A stretch of DNA of 64,000 bases from Rugalucina vietnamica. Lineage: Eukaryota > Mollusca > Bivalvia > Lucinida > Lucinidae. Under the pieces are notes generated by a model, which worked only from the letters and a program-made list of their open reading frames with translations, had not been told where the DNA came from and did no database searches. The stretch spans positions 36,670,329-36,734,328 of the forward strand of contig OZ024880.1 of assembly GCA_964017185.1 (NCBI GenBank), written 5' to 3'. Below, piece by piece: positions 1 to 13,910 of this stretch (the first letter of the stretch is position 1; each line of letters starts with the position of its first letter). The position numbers were made by a program, and so were the translations under genes.

Positions 1-3000
1 GATATCTACTGAGGACGTTTTGGTAGGGAAATATGGCGATAGATATCTACTCGGGACGGAATAGTAGGGAATGGTGTTGTAGATCCCTACTTGGGACGAT
101 GCTGAAGAGAATGACACTGTATTACTCTACTGGGGACGGAGTGGTAGGGTATGGCGCTGTATCACTCTACTGGAGACGGTGTGGTTGACTTCCGCACTGT
201 AGATCTCTACTGTGGGCGGTCAAGTACAGTATGGTACTGTAGATCTCTACTTGGGACGGTGTGTTAGAGTATGTCGCTTTCGATCTCTACCGGGGACAAA
301 TTGGTAGATTATTTCGCTTTAGAAGTCTACTGGGGACGGTATGATAGGGTATGTAGCTGTAGATATCTACTTGGGACGTTGTGGTAGGTAATTGGGCGAT
401 AGATCTCTACTGGGGACGGCTCGATAGGGCATGTCGCTGTATATCTCTACTGGGGACGTTGTGGTACGAAATTGGTCGATATATCTCTACTGGCGACGGT
501 TTGGTATATTATGTTGCTGAAGATCTCTACTGGGGCGGTGTAATAGGTTATGGCGCTGTATATCTTTACTGGTGACGGTGTGGTAGGGTATATCGCTGTA
601 GATCTCTACTGGGGTCGTTGTGGTAGGAAACTGGACGAAAGATCTCTACTGGGGACGGAGAGGTAGGGTATGGTGTCTTTGGACGATGCTGAAGAGAATG
701 ACACTGTATATCTCTGCTGGGGACGGAGTGGTAGGGTATGGCGCTGTATATCTCTACTGGAGACGGTGTGGTAGACTACCGCACTGTAGATCTCTACTGG
801 AGACGGTCCAGTAGAATATGGTGCTGTAGATCTCTACTGGGGATGGTGTATTAGGGTATGTCGCTGTAGATCTCTACTGGGTACGTTGTGGTAGGGAATG
901 GGGCGATAGATCTGTAATTGGGACGTCATGGTAGGATATGTCGCTGTATATCTCTACTGGGGACGTTGTAGTATGGAATGGGTCGATAGATATTGGTAGA
1001 GGAGTTCGCTTAATATATCTACTGGGGACAGTGTGATAGGGTATGTAGCTGTAGATATCTACTTAGGACGTTGTGGTAGGGAATGGGGCGACAGATCTCT
1101 ACTTGGGACGGTGTGGTAGGGCATGTCGCTGTAGATCTCTAGTGGGGACGTTGTGGTAGGGAATTGGTTGATATATCTCTACTGGGGAGGGTGTGGTAGA
1201 TTATGGTGCTTAAGATCTTTACTGGGGACGGTTTGGTAGATTATGGTGCTGTAGATCACTACTGGGGACGGTGTGGTAGGGTATGTCGATGAAGATCGCT
1301 TTAGATGTCTACTGGGGACGGTGTGGTAGGGTATGTAGCTGTAGATATCTACTTGGGACGTTGTGGTAGGGAATGGTGCTGAAGATCTCTACTGGGGACG
1401 GATTGGTAGACTATGGTGCTGTAGATCACTACTGGGGACGGTGTGGTAGGGTATATCGATGAACTTTCTCTACTGTGAACTTTGTGGTAGGAAATGGAGC
1501 GATTGATCTCTAATGGGGACGGAATGGTAGGGTATGGTAATGAAGATCCCGACTGGGGACGATGATGAAGAGAATGACACTGTATATCTCTACTTGAGAC
1601 GGAGTGGTAGGGTATGGCGCTGTATACCCTAATGGGGAAGCTCCAGTATAGTATGGTGCTGTAGATGTCTACAGGAGACGGTGTGGTATGGTAGATCTAT
1701 AATGGGGAAGGTTTGGTAGGATATGTCGCTGTAGATCTCTACTGTGGACGTATTGGTAGAGAAGTTCCCTTTATATATCTACTGGGGACGTTGTGGTGGG
1801 GTATGTAGCTGCAGATCTCTACTGGGGAGTTGTGGTAGGGAATGGGGCGAAAGATCTCTACCGGGAACGATGTGGTAGGGTATGTCGCTGTTGTAGACCT
1901 TTACTTGGGACGGTGTGGAACGGTTTATCGCTGTAAATCTCTACTTGAGACGTTGTGGTAGGGACTGTATATCTCTACTTGGAACGGAGTGGTAGGGTAT
2001 GGCGCTGTATATCTCTGCTGGTAGACTACCGCTCTGTAGATCTGTACTGGAGACGGTCCAGTAGAGTATGGTGCTTTAGATCAACTGAGCACGGTGTGAT
2101 AGGATATGTCGCTTAAGATCTCTACTGGGCCGTAATGGTAGAGTAGTTCGCTTTAGATGTCTCCCGGGGACGGTGATCTCTACTGGGGACGTTGTGGTAG
2201 GGAATGGGGCAATAGATCTCTACTGGGGTCGGTGTGGTAGGGTATGTCAGTGTATATCTCTACTGGGGACGATGTGGTAGGGAATGGGTCGATGCTCTCT
2301 ACTCGGGGCGGTGTAGTAGATTAATGTGCTGTATATCTTTACCGGGGACGGTATGGTAGGGTATGATACTGTAGATCTCTACTGGGCACGTTGTGGTAGG
2401 AAATGGGGCGAACAACCGCACTGCATAGCTCTACTAGGGGCGGTCCAGTAGAGTATGGTACTGTAGATCTCTCATGGGGACGGTGTGGTAAAGAATTTCG
2501 CTGAAGATCTCTCCTTCGGACGTATTGGTAGAGTAGTTCTCTTAAGTTGTCAACTGAGGACGGTGTGATAGGGTTTTGTATCTATAGATATACTTGGTAT
2601 GTTGTGGTAGGAAATGGGACGATATATCTCTACTGGGGGCAGTGTGGTAGGGTATGTCACTGTGGATCTCTACTGGGGACGTTGTGGAAGGTAATTGGTC
2701 GATTTATCCCTACTGAGGACGGTGTGTTAAATTATGTTGCTGAAGAACTCTACTGGGGACGGTGTGCTAGGTTATGGCGCTGTAGATCTTTACTGGGGAC
2801 GGTGTGGTAGGGTATAAAGCTGTAGATCTCTACTGGGGACGTTGTGATAGGGAATGGGGCTGTAGCTCTCTACTGGGGACGGAATGGTAGGGTTTTGTGT
2901 TGTATATCCCTACTGGGGACAATGCTGAAGGGAATTTCTACTGGGGACGGAGTGGTGGGGTATAGCGCTGTATATCTCTACTGGAGACAGTGTGGTAGAC

Positions 3001-3390
3001 TACCGCACTTTAGATCTCTATTGGGAACGGTCTGGTAGAATGTGGTGTTGTAGATCTCTAGTGGGGACTGAGTGGTAGGGTATGACACTGTATATCTCTA
3101 CTGGAAACGGTGTGGTAGAATATCGCACTATAGATCTCTATTGGAGATAGTCCAGTAGAATATGGTGCTGTAGATCTCTACTGGAAATGATGTGGTATGG
3201 TATGTCGCCGAGATCTCTTCTGGGGACCTATTGGTAGAGTATGTCGCTTTAGATATTACTGGGGACGGTGTGGTAGAGTATTTTGTTGTAGATCTCTACT
3301 GGGGACGATGCTGAAGGGAATGGCGGTACATTTCTGTACCGGGGACGTTGTGGTAGATAATGGCGCTGTATATGTGTTTTTACGTAAATG
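1..3390. repeat. 40-bp minisatellite array, left block
   Basis: This is a tandem array of 40-bp monomers, each built on GTAGATCTCTACTGGGGACG followed by a variable GTGTGGTAGGGTATGTCGCT half. It runs into the left window edge, so its true start is not seen. Monomers differ by 10-25% and fall into recurring variants (for example GATGCTGAAGAGAATGACAC and GACTACCGCAC types) that appear in fixed order, which is a higher-order structure. Because 40 is not a multiple of three, a frame passes through all three monomer phases every 120 bp. The short open frames of 60-90 codons on both strands are by-products and not genes. No RNA gene or promoter is seen inside. Confidence 0.95.
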
Positions 3391-6335
3391 TTTGTTGACT
3401 TGTCCTCCACAATTTTGGCAATTTTGTCATAATTGTGTAATTATTTTGTTGCTATAGCAACGTAAGGGTGAATTTATGAAAAAACATTTAAAAATCTTCT
3501 CAAAGGCTGTAAGCCCCAGAGCACATGTAAATACCCATAAAGAGGTGGTTTTGTCCCGACTTCTTGACTCTCAGGTGAGCGATTTTTGCCCTTGGGCTAC
3601 TTGTTTCTAAATTGCTGTTTCCTGGTCAATAAATTGTGAAATGAAATTATATGTGGAAAACTTTTTGATACAAGATGGAGTCCAAGATGGTGGCCAAAAG
3701 TGTTATTTTCATGAAATGGACCCATATAACACTCGTATTATTTCTAAATTGCTCTTTTATGGTCAAGTAATTGTGAGAATAAATGAAATGCGTCATTTCG
3801 TCATTGGACAGGTTTTTAGATACAATATGGCGTCCAAGATGGCGACCAAAATAGTTTATTTAAATGAAAGTAACACAAAATACACTCCTGTTGTTTATGA
3901 ATTACGCTTAAGGTCACAAAAATGGGAAATCAAATCGTGTACAGCCTTGAACATAGTATTACTACATATCAATTTGATGTATCCCTAAATGACAAATAAA
4001 GGGAGATAATCATACTCTAAAAGAACATTTGTGTTATTTTTTATATTTTATAGTAACTGAATTTTTGCATATTGTAAAGCAAGCCACTGCCATTTTAGTA
4101 AAACACGTGGTAGACATGCATAAGAGAGAAATTAGTTGGTTAACTTTTGATTGTTGGATGCCGAGATTGCTTATTTGTATGGTTCACGATTCTTGATTTA
4201 CCTACAGATATACCATTTCAGATACATGCTCATTCATGCTGTCACATCCTAGTTGTAGTGGTTTCACATGCCTAACCCGAAAAATAAAAAAAAATACGTA
4301 TAATGTCTTTCCTCTGCCTTAGATAGTCATCAACATATTGTATCAAGGGAAAATATGCCTTAATATAAAATAGAGTAACCCTGTAAAATGAGGATTGACA
4401 GGAGTACAAACAATGCGGTCCGCCATATCCAGACAAAGAAATTCATTTATTTTGTTGGTCGTGAATGCACTCTTCTTTTATCATCTTTGTATGCCTTTCT
4501 GCAATAGTGGTTGTGAAAGATCATCACTTTAAAACGAATAAGATTAATAACAGACGTTGTGTAAGTGGAACTACACACGACCAACCACATCAACGACTCA
4601 GAAACTGTCCAAACTAACCGTGCTACTGTAATGATCGACCGTCCTGCAAAGTTCCAACACAGAAGACCGGAACAGAAAACAGAATGCTAAATCTAGATAT
4701 ATAGTAACAAAATGTCAGTCTCTCCAAACCTCCAGCTTCTGAGTACTGCTACGAAAGCATATCACTAAAAATGAACTTTCGGTGGAATGAGTTGTTTGAA
4801 GTACTGATTCTTGCCAAATCACTGGGATTCTTCATTGCAATTGTATAACCCATAAAACATTTACAACCATAAACTCACAAGATGTTTTATTTAAACTATT
4901 TTATTTTAATAACAGTGCTGGTTTCAGTGTTTCTGATCTCACTCGAAGGGGAAGAAGAAGAACGCGATCGTGTGATTGCTCAGGGCTTGGGACCCATAGA
5001 TCAGTAATAGAATTTCCCCATAGGCATTCAGTGTGGTTTAATAGTTATTTTGACATTTCATGTGTATTACAACTTTTTGTTTAAAATCGCCACAAAGGCA
5101 CATTTTATTTTTCATGTTCGCACATAAAAAGTCACTTCTCTTCTGGGACAGTAGCTAGCCGGCGAACATAACCCATTAAATCCACCGTACTGTACCAAAA
5201 TTGCAATCCACAAAGCTTAAAAGATTTTATAACTGTGAACAGTAACCAGCTAGATCATATGTCATATTTAACCCTCCCCATCCTATTCCTACTGTACCGG
5301 ACAGTAAACTGTTAGCAGTTTTTAACCTGTTACATTTTGTTTCAACGATAAACGACTTATCTGATAGCTCTGTGGATATCTGCATCGATAATAAAGATTC
5401 ACGGATGGATGAAAATAGAGAATTGTGGGTGAATCTAATATTTAGACGGGATATGAGTAGTGTTAGCTATACTGCACATTTGTACTGCTTTGAGATACAA
5501 ACCGACTTCTACAGCGAGTGTTAGCTTCATATACAGCTGTTACATGAGAACAGAAACATTTCCGCTTATGACTTTATTCAAATTAGTACCAAGAGAGTAG
5601 TTGCTCCGTCACTGTATGACTAAAGATTTGTTGACTAGGGAGTGGATCCATAACCAAGATCGTCGACAATATGTTATGTTATAGAATTTCATCGATCGAC
5701 AAAAAATAAAATAAAAATGGCTGCTTAAATTCAACATGCCCACCGGAAAGTAGATAAAATGTGTTTGTGTATATAGAAATGTAATGAAAATTCCGTTTCT
5801 GTGTTTTATTAAACAATATTTGAACAAAAAACTGCCAAAACGCAAATGAAACACGACCTTGGAGTGTAGTGACCATCTTTATTAATTTTGCTTTTGTTGC
5901 ATACATGTATTAATGGAAAAATGTCTTAACTTGAAGTTTTCTCCACTCTAAATGCCATATTTTAACATTTCATCACATGCATGTAAGAACTTCTATCAAA
6001 AGCCCTTATTTCGTCGGCCATCTTGGATTTTGATGGCCATCTTCATCTTGTTTACTTTTATTTTGTTGCATTTGACTGAAAAAAGCTAAATTTTATTATT
6101 TCTCAAGTTTTAAAGCGAGGATTGAGCATTTCATCAGATATCTGTACACAATTCTATCAAAAACACTTCTTTTGTCGGCCATATTTATTTTTGGCGGCCA
6201 TCTTGAATTGCCTAAGGATGCCAATCTGGCATCAGCCGATTTATAAATCAGGATACCCATACCAACTTATTTCTGCAAAAAAAACTTTCTATAGACGCTA
6301 TTGCACGGTCATCTTGGTTTCTAGCCGGACTATAC
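3391..6335. other. Non-satellite block inside the minisatellite
   Basis: This 2.9-kb AT-rich block separates the two satellite arrays; both edges pass abruptly into 40-bp monomers. It holds no recognisable gene. About 3573-3600 carries a CTCAGGTGAGCGA repeat end of the kind also seen near 25780. About 5940-6215 holds two diverged copies of a roughly 162-bp repeat with GGCCATCTTG motifs, and related GATGG(C/T)GGCCA-like text occurs near 3680-3850. Open frames at 3641-3988 and 5609-5906 show no recognisable domain. No terminal inverted repeat or target duplication was found at the two junctions. Confidence 0.6.
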
Positions 6336-9300
6336 TGGGGAGGTTGTGGTAGGGAATGGGTCGATATATCTCTACTGGGGACGGTGTGGTAGATTAAGGT
6401 GCTGTAGATCTCTACTGGGGACGGTATGGTAGGGAATGCCGCTGTATATCTTTACTGGGGACGGTGTGGTAGGGTACGTCGCTGTAGTTCTCTACTGGGG
6501 ACATTGTGGTAGAACATGGGGCAATAAATCTACACTGGGGACGGAATGGTAGGGTATGGTGTTGTAGATCCCTACTGGGGACGATGCTGAAGAGAATGAC
6601 ACTGTATATCTCTACTGGGAATGAAGTGGTAGGGTATGGCGCTGTATATCTCTTCTGGACATGATGTGGTAGACTACTGCACTGTAGATCTCTACTGAGT
6701 AGGGTCCAGTAGAGTATGGTTTTGTAGATCTCTACTGGGGACGGTGTGGTAGAGTATGTCGCAATAGATCTCTACTGGGGACCTATTAATAGAGTAGTTC
6801 GCTTGAAATGTCTACTTGGGACAGTGTGATAGGGTATGTAGCTGTAGATCTCTACTGGGGACGTTGTGGTAGGTAAAGGGACGATAGATCTCTACTGGGG
6901 ACGGTGTGGTAGGGAATGGGACGATATACCTCTACTGGGGACGTTGTGGTAGGGAATGGGTAGATAAATCTCTACTAAGGAAGGTGTGGTAGATTAAGGT
7001 GTGGTAGATCTTTACTGGGGACGGTGTGGTAGACTATGTCGTTGTAGATCTCTACTGGGGACGTTGTGGTAGGAAATGGGGCGATAGATCTCTACTGGGG
7101 ACGGAATAGTAGGGTATGATGTTGTAGATCCCTACTGGGGACAATGCTGAAGAGAATGACACTGTATATCTCAACTGGGGAGGGAGTGGTAGGGAATTAC
7201 GCCGTAAATCTCTACTGGAGACGGTGTGGTAGACTACTTCACTGTATATCTCTACTGGGTACGGTCCAATAGAGTATATTGTTGTAGATCTCTATTGGGG
7301 ACGGTTTGGTAGGGTATGTCGCAGTATATCTCTACTGGGGACCTTGTGGCAGGGAATGGGGCGATAGATATTTACTGGGGACGGTGTGGTAGAATATGGT
7401 GCTGTAGATCTCTACTGGAGACGGTGTGGTAGGGTATGGCGCTGTACAGTGTAGATCTTTACTAGGGACGGTATGGTAGGGTATGTCGCTGTAGATCTCT
7501 ACTGGGAACGTTGTGGTAGGGAATGGGGCGATAGATCTCTACTGGGGATGGAATGGTAGGGTATGGTGTTGTAGATCCCTACTGGGAACGATGCTGAAGA
7601 GAATGACACTGTATATCTCTACTGGGGACGGAGTGGTAGGGTATGGCGCTGTATATCTCTACTGGAGACGATGCGGTAGACTACCGCACTGTATATCCCT
7701 ACTGGGTACGGACTAGTAGAGTATAGTGTTGTAGATCTCCAATGGGGACGGTGTGGTAGTGTATGTTGCTGAAGATCTAAACTGGAGATGTATTGGTAGA
7801 GACGTTCGCTGTAGATGTCTACTTGGGACTTTGTGCTAGGGTATGTAGCTGTAGATCTCTACTGGGGACGTTGTGGTAGGGAATGGAGCGATAGATATCT
7901 ACTGGGGACGGTGTGGTAGGGTATGTCGCTGTAGATCTCTACTGGGGACGTTGTGGTAGGGAATGTGGCGACAGATCTTTACTGGGGACGGTGTGGTAGA
8001 ATCTCTACTGGAGACGGAGTGGTAGGGTATGGCGCTGTAGCTCTCTATTGAGGACGTTGTGGTAGGGAATGGGGCAATAGATCTCTACTGGGGACGGAAT
8101 GGTAGGATATGGTGTTGTAGATCCCTACTCGGGACGATGCTGGACACAATGACACTGTATATCGCTACTGGGGACGGAGTGGTAGGGTATGGCGCTGTAT
8201 CTCTACTGGAGACGGTGTGGTAGACTACCGCACTGTATATCTCTACTGGGTACGGTCCAGTAGAGTATTGTGTTGTAGATCTCTAATGGGGACGGTGTGG
8301 TAGGGTTTGTCGTTGTAGATCTCTACTGGGGACGTATTGGTAGAGTAGTTCGCTTTAGATGTCTAGTTGTGACTGTGTGATAGGGTATGTAGCTGTAGAT
8401 CTCTTCTGGGGACGTTGTGGTAGGGAATGGGGCGATAAATATCTACTGGGGACGGTGTGGTAGGGTATGTCGCTGTAGATCTCTACTGAGGACGTTGTGT
8501 TAGGGAATGTAGCGATAGATCTTTACTGGGGACGGTGTGGTAGAATATGGTGCTGTAGATCTCTACTGGGGATGATGTGGTAGGGTATGGCGCTGTAGAT
8601 CTTTACTAGGGACGGTATGGTAGGGTGTGTCGCTGTAGATCTCTACAGGGGACGTTGTGGTAGGGAATGGGTCGATATAACTGTACTGGGGAAGGTGTGG
8701 TAGATTAAGGTGCTGTAGATGGCTACTGTGGACGGTGTGGTAGGTTATGGCGATGTAGATCTTTACTGAAAACGGTGTGGTAGGGTATGTCGCTGTAGAT
8801 CTCTACTGGGGAAGTTGTGGTAGGGAATGGGTCAATATATCTTTACTGGGGACGGTGTGGTAGATTAAGGTGCTGTAGATCTTTACTTGGGACGGTGTGG
8901 TAGGGAATGGCGCTGCAGATCTTAACTGGGGACGGTGTGGTAGGAAATAGGCGATGCATCTATACTTGGGACGGAATGGTAGGGTGTGGTGTTGTAGATC
9001 CCTACTGGGGACGATGCTGAAGAGAATGGCACTGAATATCTCTACTGGAGACGAACTGGTAGGATATGGCGGTGTAGATCTCTACTGGGGACCTATTAAT
9101 AGAGTAGTTAACTTGGGACTCTGTGATAGGGTATGTAGCTGTAGATCTCTACTGGAGACGTTGTGGTAGGGAATGGAACGATAGATCTCTACTGGGGACG
9201 TTGTGGTAGGGAATGGGTAGAATCGCTACTGGGGACGGTGTGGTAAATTAAGGTGCTGTAGCTGTCTACTGGGGACGGTGTGGTAGGTTATGGCGCTGTA

Positions 9301-12300
9301 GATCTTTACTGGGGATGGTGTGGTAGGGTATGTCGCTGCAGATCTCCATTGGGGACGTTGTGGTAGGACATGGGGCGATAGATCTCTACTGGGGACGGAA
9401 TGGTATGGTATGGTGTTGTAGATCCATACTGGGGACGATGCTGAAGAGGATGAAACTGTATATCTCAACTTGGGAAGGGGTGGTAGTGTATGACGCTATA
9501 CATCTCTACTGGGGAAGTTTTGGTAGGGAATGGGTCGAATCTCTACTGGGGACGGTGTGGTAGGTTATGGTGCTGTAGATCTTAACTTGGGACGGTGTGG
9601 TATGGTAAGTCGCTGCAGATCTCTACTGGGGACGTTGTTGTAGGAAATGATGCGACAGATCTCTACTGGGGACGGAATGGTAGGGTATGGTGATGTAGAT
9701 CCCTACTGGGGACGATGCTGAAGAGAATGATAAAGTATATCTCAACTTGGGAAGGAGTGGTTGGGTATGACGCTGTATATCTCTACTTGAGACGGTGTGG
9801 TAGACTACCGCACTGTAGATCTCTACTGGGTACGGTCCAGTAGAGTTTAGTGTTGTAGATCTCGGAACGGTGTGGTAGGATATGTCGCAATAGATCTCTA
9901 CTTGGGACGTATTGGTAGAGTAGTTCGCTTAAGATGTCTACTTGTGACTGTGTGATAGGATATATAGCTGTAGATCTCTACTGGGGATGTTGTGGTAGGG
10001 AACGGGGCGATAGATCTCTACTGGGGACGGTGTGGTTGGGTATGTTGCTGTAGATCTCTACTGGGGACGTTGTGGTAGGGAATATGACGATTGATCTTTA
10101 CTGGGGAAGGTGTGGTAGAATATGGTGCTGTAGATCTTTACCGGGCACGGTGTGGTAGGGTATGACGCTGTAGATCTTTACTAGGGAAGGTATGGTAGGG
10201 TATGTCGCTGAAGAACGCTACAGGAGACGTTGTGATAGGGAATGGGTCGATATATCTCTACTGGGGAAATTGTGGTAGATTACGGTGCTGTAGATGTCTA
10301 CTGGGGACGGTGTGGTAGGTTATGGCGATGTAGATCTTTACTGGGGACGGTGTGGTAGGGTATGTCGCTGTACATCTCTACTGGGGACGTTGTGGTAGGG
10401 AATGGCGCTGCAGATCATAACTAGGACGGGGTGGTAGGGTATGTCGCTATAGATCTCTACTGGGTACGTTGTGGTCGGAAATGGGGTGATAGATCTATAC
10501 TGGGGACGGCATGATAGCGTATGGTGTTTAGATCCCTACTGGGGACGATGCTTGAGAGTATGACACTGTATATCTCTACTGGGGACGAAGTGGTAGGATA
10601 CGGCGCTGTATATCTCTTCTGGAGACGGTGTGGTATACTACCGCACTTTAGATCTGTACTGGGTACGTTCAAGTAGAGTATGGTTTTGAAGATCTCTACT
10701 GGGGAAGGTGTGGTAGGGTATGTCGCTGTAGATCTCTACTGGGGGGGACCTATTAATAGATTAGTTCGCTTTAAATGTCTACTTGGTACTGTGTGATAGG
10801 GTATGTAGCTGTAGATCTCTACTGGGGACGTTGTGGTAGGGAATGGGACGATAGATCTCTACTGGGGACGTTGTGGTAGGGAATTGGACGATAGATCTCT
10901 ACTGGGGACTGTGCGGTAGGGTATGTCGCTGTAGATCTCTACTGGGGACGTTGTTATAGGGAATGGGTCGATAAATCTCTACTGTGGACGGAGTGGTAGA
11001 TTAAGGTGCTGTAGCTCTCTACTGGGGATTCTGTGGTAGGTTATGGCGCTGTAGATCTTTACTTGGGACGGTGTGGTAGGGTATGTCGCTGCAATCTCTA
11101 CTGGGGACGTTGTGGTAGGAAAAGGGCGATACATCGCTACTGTGGAAGGAATGGTAGGGTATGGTGATGTACATTGTAGATTTCTACTGGGGACCATGCT
11201 GCAGAGAATGATACTGTATATATCTACTTGGGAAGGAGTGGTAGGATATGACGCTGTATATCTCTACTTGAGACGGTGTGGTAGACTACCGCAATGTAGA
11301 TCTCTACTGGGTACGGTCCAGTAGAGTATAGTGATGTAGATCTCTACTGGGGACGGTGTGTAGGGTATGTCGCAGTATATCGCTACTGGGGACGTATTGG
11401 TAGAGTAGTTCGCTTTAAATGTCTACTTGTGACTGTGTGATAGTGTATGTAGCTGTAGATCTCTACTGGGGATGTTATGGTAGAGAACGGGGCGATACAT
11501 CTCTACTGGGGACGATGTGGTAGGATATGTCGCTATAGATCTCTACTGGGGACGTTGTGGTAGGGAATGGGTCGATAGATCTTTACTGGGGACGGTGTTG
11601 TAGATTATGGTGCTGTAGATCTCTACTGGGGACGGTTTGGTAGACTACCACACTGTAGATCTCTACTGGGGACGGTGCAGTAGAGTATGGTGCTGTAAGT
11701 CGTTGTGATAGGAAATGGGGCGATAGATCTCTACTGGGGACGGAATGGTAGGGTATGGTGTTTATCACTACTGGGGACGATGCTGAAGAGAATGACACTG
11801 TATACCTCTGCTAGTGACGGAGTGGTAGGTTATGGCGCTGTTTGTCTCTACTGGAGACATTGTGGTAGACTACAACACTGTAGACTTCTACCGGGAACGG
11901 TCCAGTAGAATATGGCGCTGTAGATCTTTACTGGGGACGGTGTGGTATGGTATGTCGCTGTAGATCTCTACTGGGGGCGTTGTGGTAGGGAATGGGGCGA
12001 TAGATCTCTACTGGTGACGCAATGGTAGAGTATGGTGTTGTAGATCCCTACTGGGGACAATGCTGAAGAGAATGACACTGTATATCTCTACTGGGGACGT
12101 AGAGGTAGGGTATGGCGCTGTATATCTCTACTGGAGACGGTGTGGTAGACTACCGCACTGTAGATCTCTACTGGGGACGGTGCAGTAGAGTATGGTTTTG
12201 TAGATCTCTACTGGGGACGGTGTGGTAAAGCATGTCCATGTAGATCTCTACTGGGGACGTTTTGGTAGAAAATGGGACGATAGATCTCTACTGGGGACGG

Positions 12301-13450
12301 AATGGTAGGGTATGGTATTGTTGATCCCTAATGGGTACGATGCTGAAGAGAATGACGCTGTATATCTCTAATGGGGACGGAGTGGTAGGGTATGGCGCTG
12401 AATGTCTCTACTGGAGGTAGACTTCCGCAATGTAGATCTCTACTGGAGAGGTTGTGGTAGGGAATGGGGAAAAAGATCTGTACTGGGGACACAATGGTAG
12501 GGTATGGTGTTGTAGATCCCTACTGGGGACGATGCTGAAGAGAATGACACGGTATATCTCTATTTGGGACGGTGTGGTAAGATATGGCTCTGTATATCTC
12601 TACTGGAGACAATGTGGTAGAATACCGTACTGTAGATCTCTACTGGGGACGGTCCAGTAGAATAGGGTGCTGTAGATCTCTACTGGGGACGGTATGGTAA
12701 AAATGGGGCGATAGATCTCTTCTGGGGACGGAATGGTAAGGTATGGTGTTGTTGATCCCTACTGGGGTCGATGCTGAAGAGAATGACACTGTATATCTCT
12801 ACTTGGGACGGAGTGGTAGGGCATGGCGCTGTATATCGCTACTGGAGACGGTGTGGTAGACTACCGCACTGTAGATTACGGAGTGGTAGGGTATGGGGCT
12901 GTATATCTCTACTGGAGACGATGTTGTAGACTACCGCACTGTAGATCTCTTTAGATGTCCACTGGGGAATAGGGTGCTGTAGATCTCTACTGGGGACGGT
13001 GTGGTGGGTTATGTCGCTGTATATCTCTACTGGGGACGTTGCGGTAGGAAATGGGGCGATAGATCTCTACTGGGGACGGAGTGGTAAAGTATGGCGCTGT
13101 ATATCTCTACTGGAGACGGTGTGGTAGACTACCGCACTGTAGATTACTACTGGGAACGGTCCAGTAGAATGTGGTGCTGTAGATCTCTACTGGGGACGGT
13201 GTGGTAGGTTATGGCGCTGTAGATCTTTGCTGGGGACGGTTTGGTAGGGTATGTAGCTGTAGATCTTTACTGGGGACGTTGTGGTAGGGAATAGGGTGAT
13301 ATATCTCTACTGGGGACGGAATGGTAGAGTATGGTGTTGTAGATCCCTACTGGGGACGATGCTGAAGTGAATGACACTGTATATCTCTACTGGGGACGGA
13401 GTGGTAGGGTATGGCGCTGTATCACTCTTATGGAGACTGGGGACGTTGTA
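6336..13450. repeat. 40-bp minisatellite array, right block with higher-order repeats
   Basis: This is the same 40-bp family as at 1-3390, here about 178 monomers. The marker monomer GATGCTGAAG recurs at about 6571, 7141, 7590, 8147, 9011, 9437, 9714, 10551, 11189, 11779, 12059, 12330, 12528, 12770 and 13358. Most gaps are close to multiples of 40, with 280 and 560 common, so 7- and 14-monomer higher-order units are visible but are scrambled by unequal exchange. Scattered monomers are truncated. The array stops at about 13450 in unrelated AT-rich sequence. Confidence 0.95.
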
Positions 13451-13494
13451 ACGACATCACCCTTAAACCACTGATAGTTCCCCATTGAAGGATA

Positions 13495-13590
13495 TAAATA
13501 TAAAACTTAGATCCTTTAATACCACTGAGCATATTAATGAGACAATGTTTAGGCTACTTTAAGCTATTCGGAGAGCCTTTATGACATACT
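13495..13590 (+). repeat. Dispersed repeat P, copy 1 (partial)
   Basis: The segment AGATCCTTTAATACCACTGA and its continuation match a block at about 19987-20093 and, inverted, one at about 55385-55490. The three copies share a GATCCTTTAA start and an ATTAATGAGA core. This copy diverges after about 70 bp. The family is not recognised. Confidence 0.55.
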
Positions 13591-13643
13591 AACAAACAAA
13601 CAAAACACTTAATAGGCACCCAAGACATTTATCATTAAATTTT

Positions 13644-13739
13644 GCATGTTGGGAAAAACATTTTATCTAAATTGTTCGTTCAAAGTAACGCGCATGTTGG
13701 GAAAAACATTTTATCTAAATTGTTCGTTCAAAGTAACGC
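13644..13739. repeat. Perfect 48-bp tandem duplication
   Basis: Two adjacent copies of a 48-bp unit beginning GCATGTTGGGAAAAACATTT appear identical. The open frame across it is a duplication by-product. The identity suggests a recent event. Confidence 0.9.
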
Positions 13740-13910
13740 GGTCCCTATCGATGATCGGACTCAGAACGAAAATGTCTTGGGTGAGAACCCAAATGGGAAG
13801 CAGGTGTGAGGCCTTTCACAAAACACTTTGAATATTTAACACTGTTAACAACTTGAGCTCTTGCCCGACATGTCAGTGTCTGCAACATCGTTGACTGGGA
13901 CGTTAATACA

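Noticed and set aside
381-12660. Many 60-90 codon ORFs with YLYWGR/RSLLGT/ISTGDGVVG peptides
   Set aside because: They follow from the 40-bp satellite, whose three monomer phases give these peptides; both strands show them and stops recur with the repeat.
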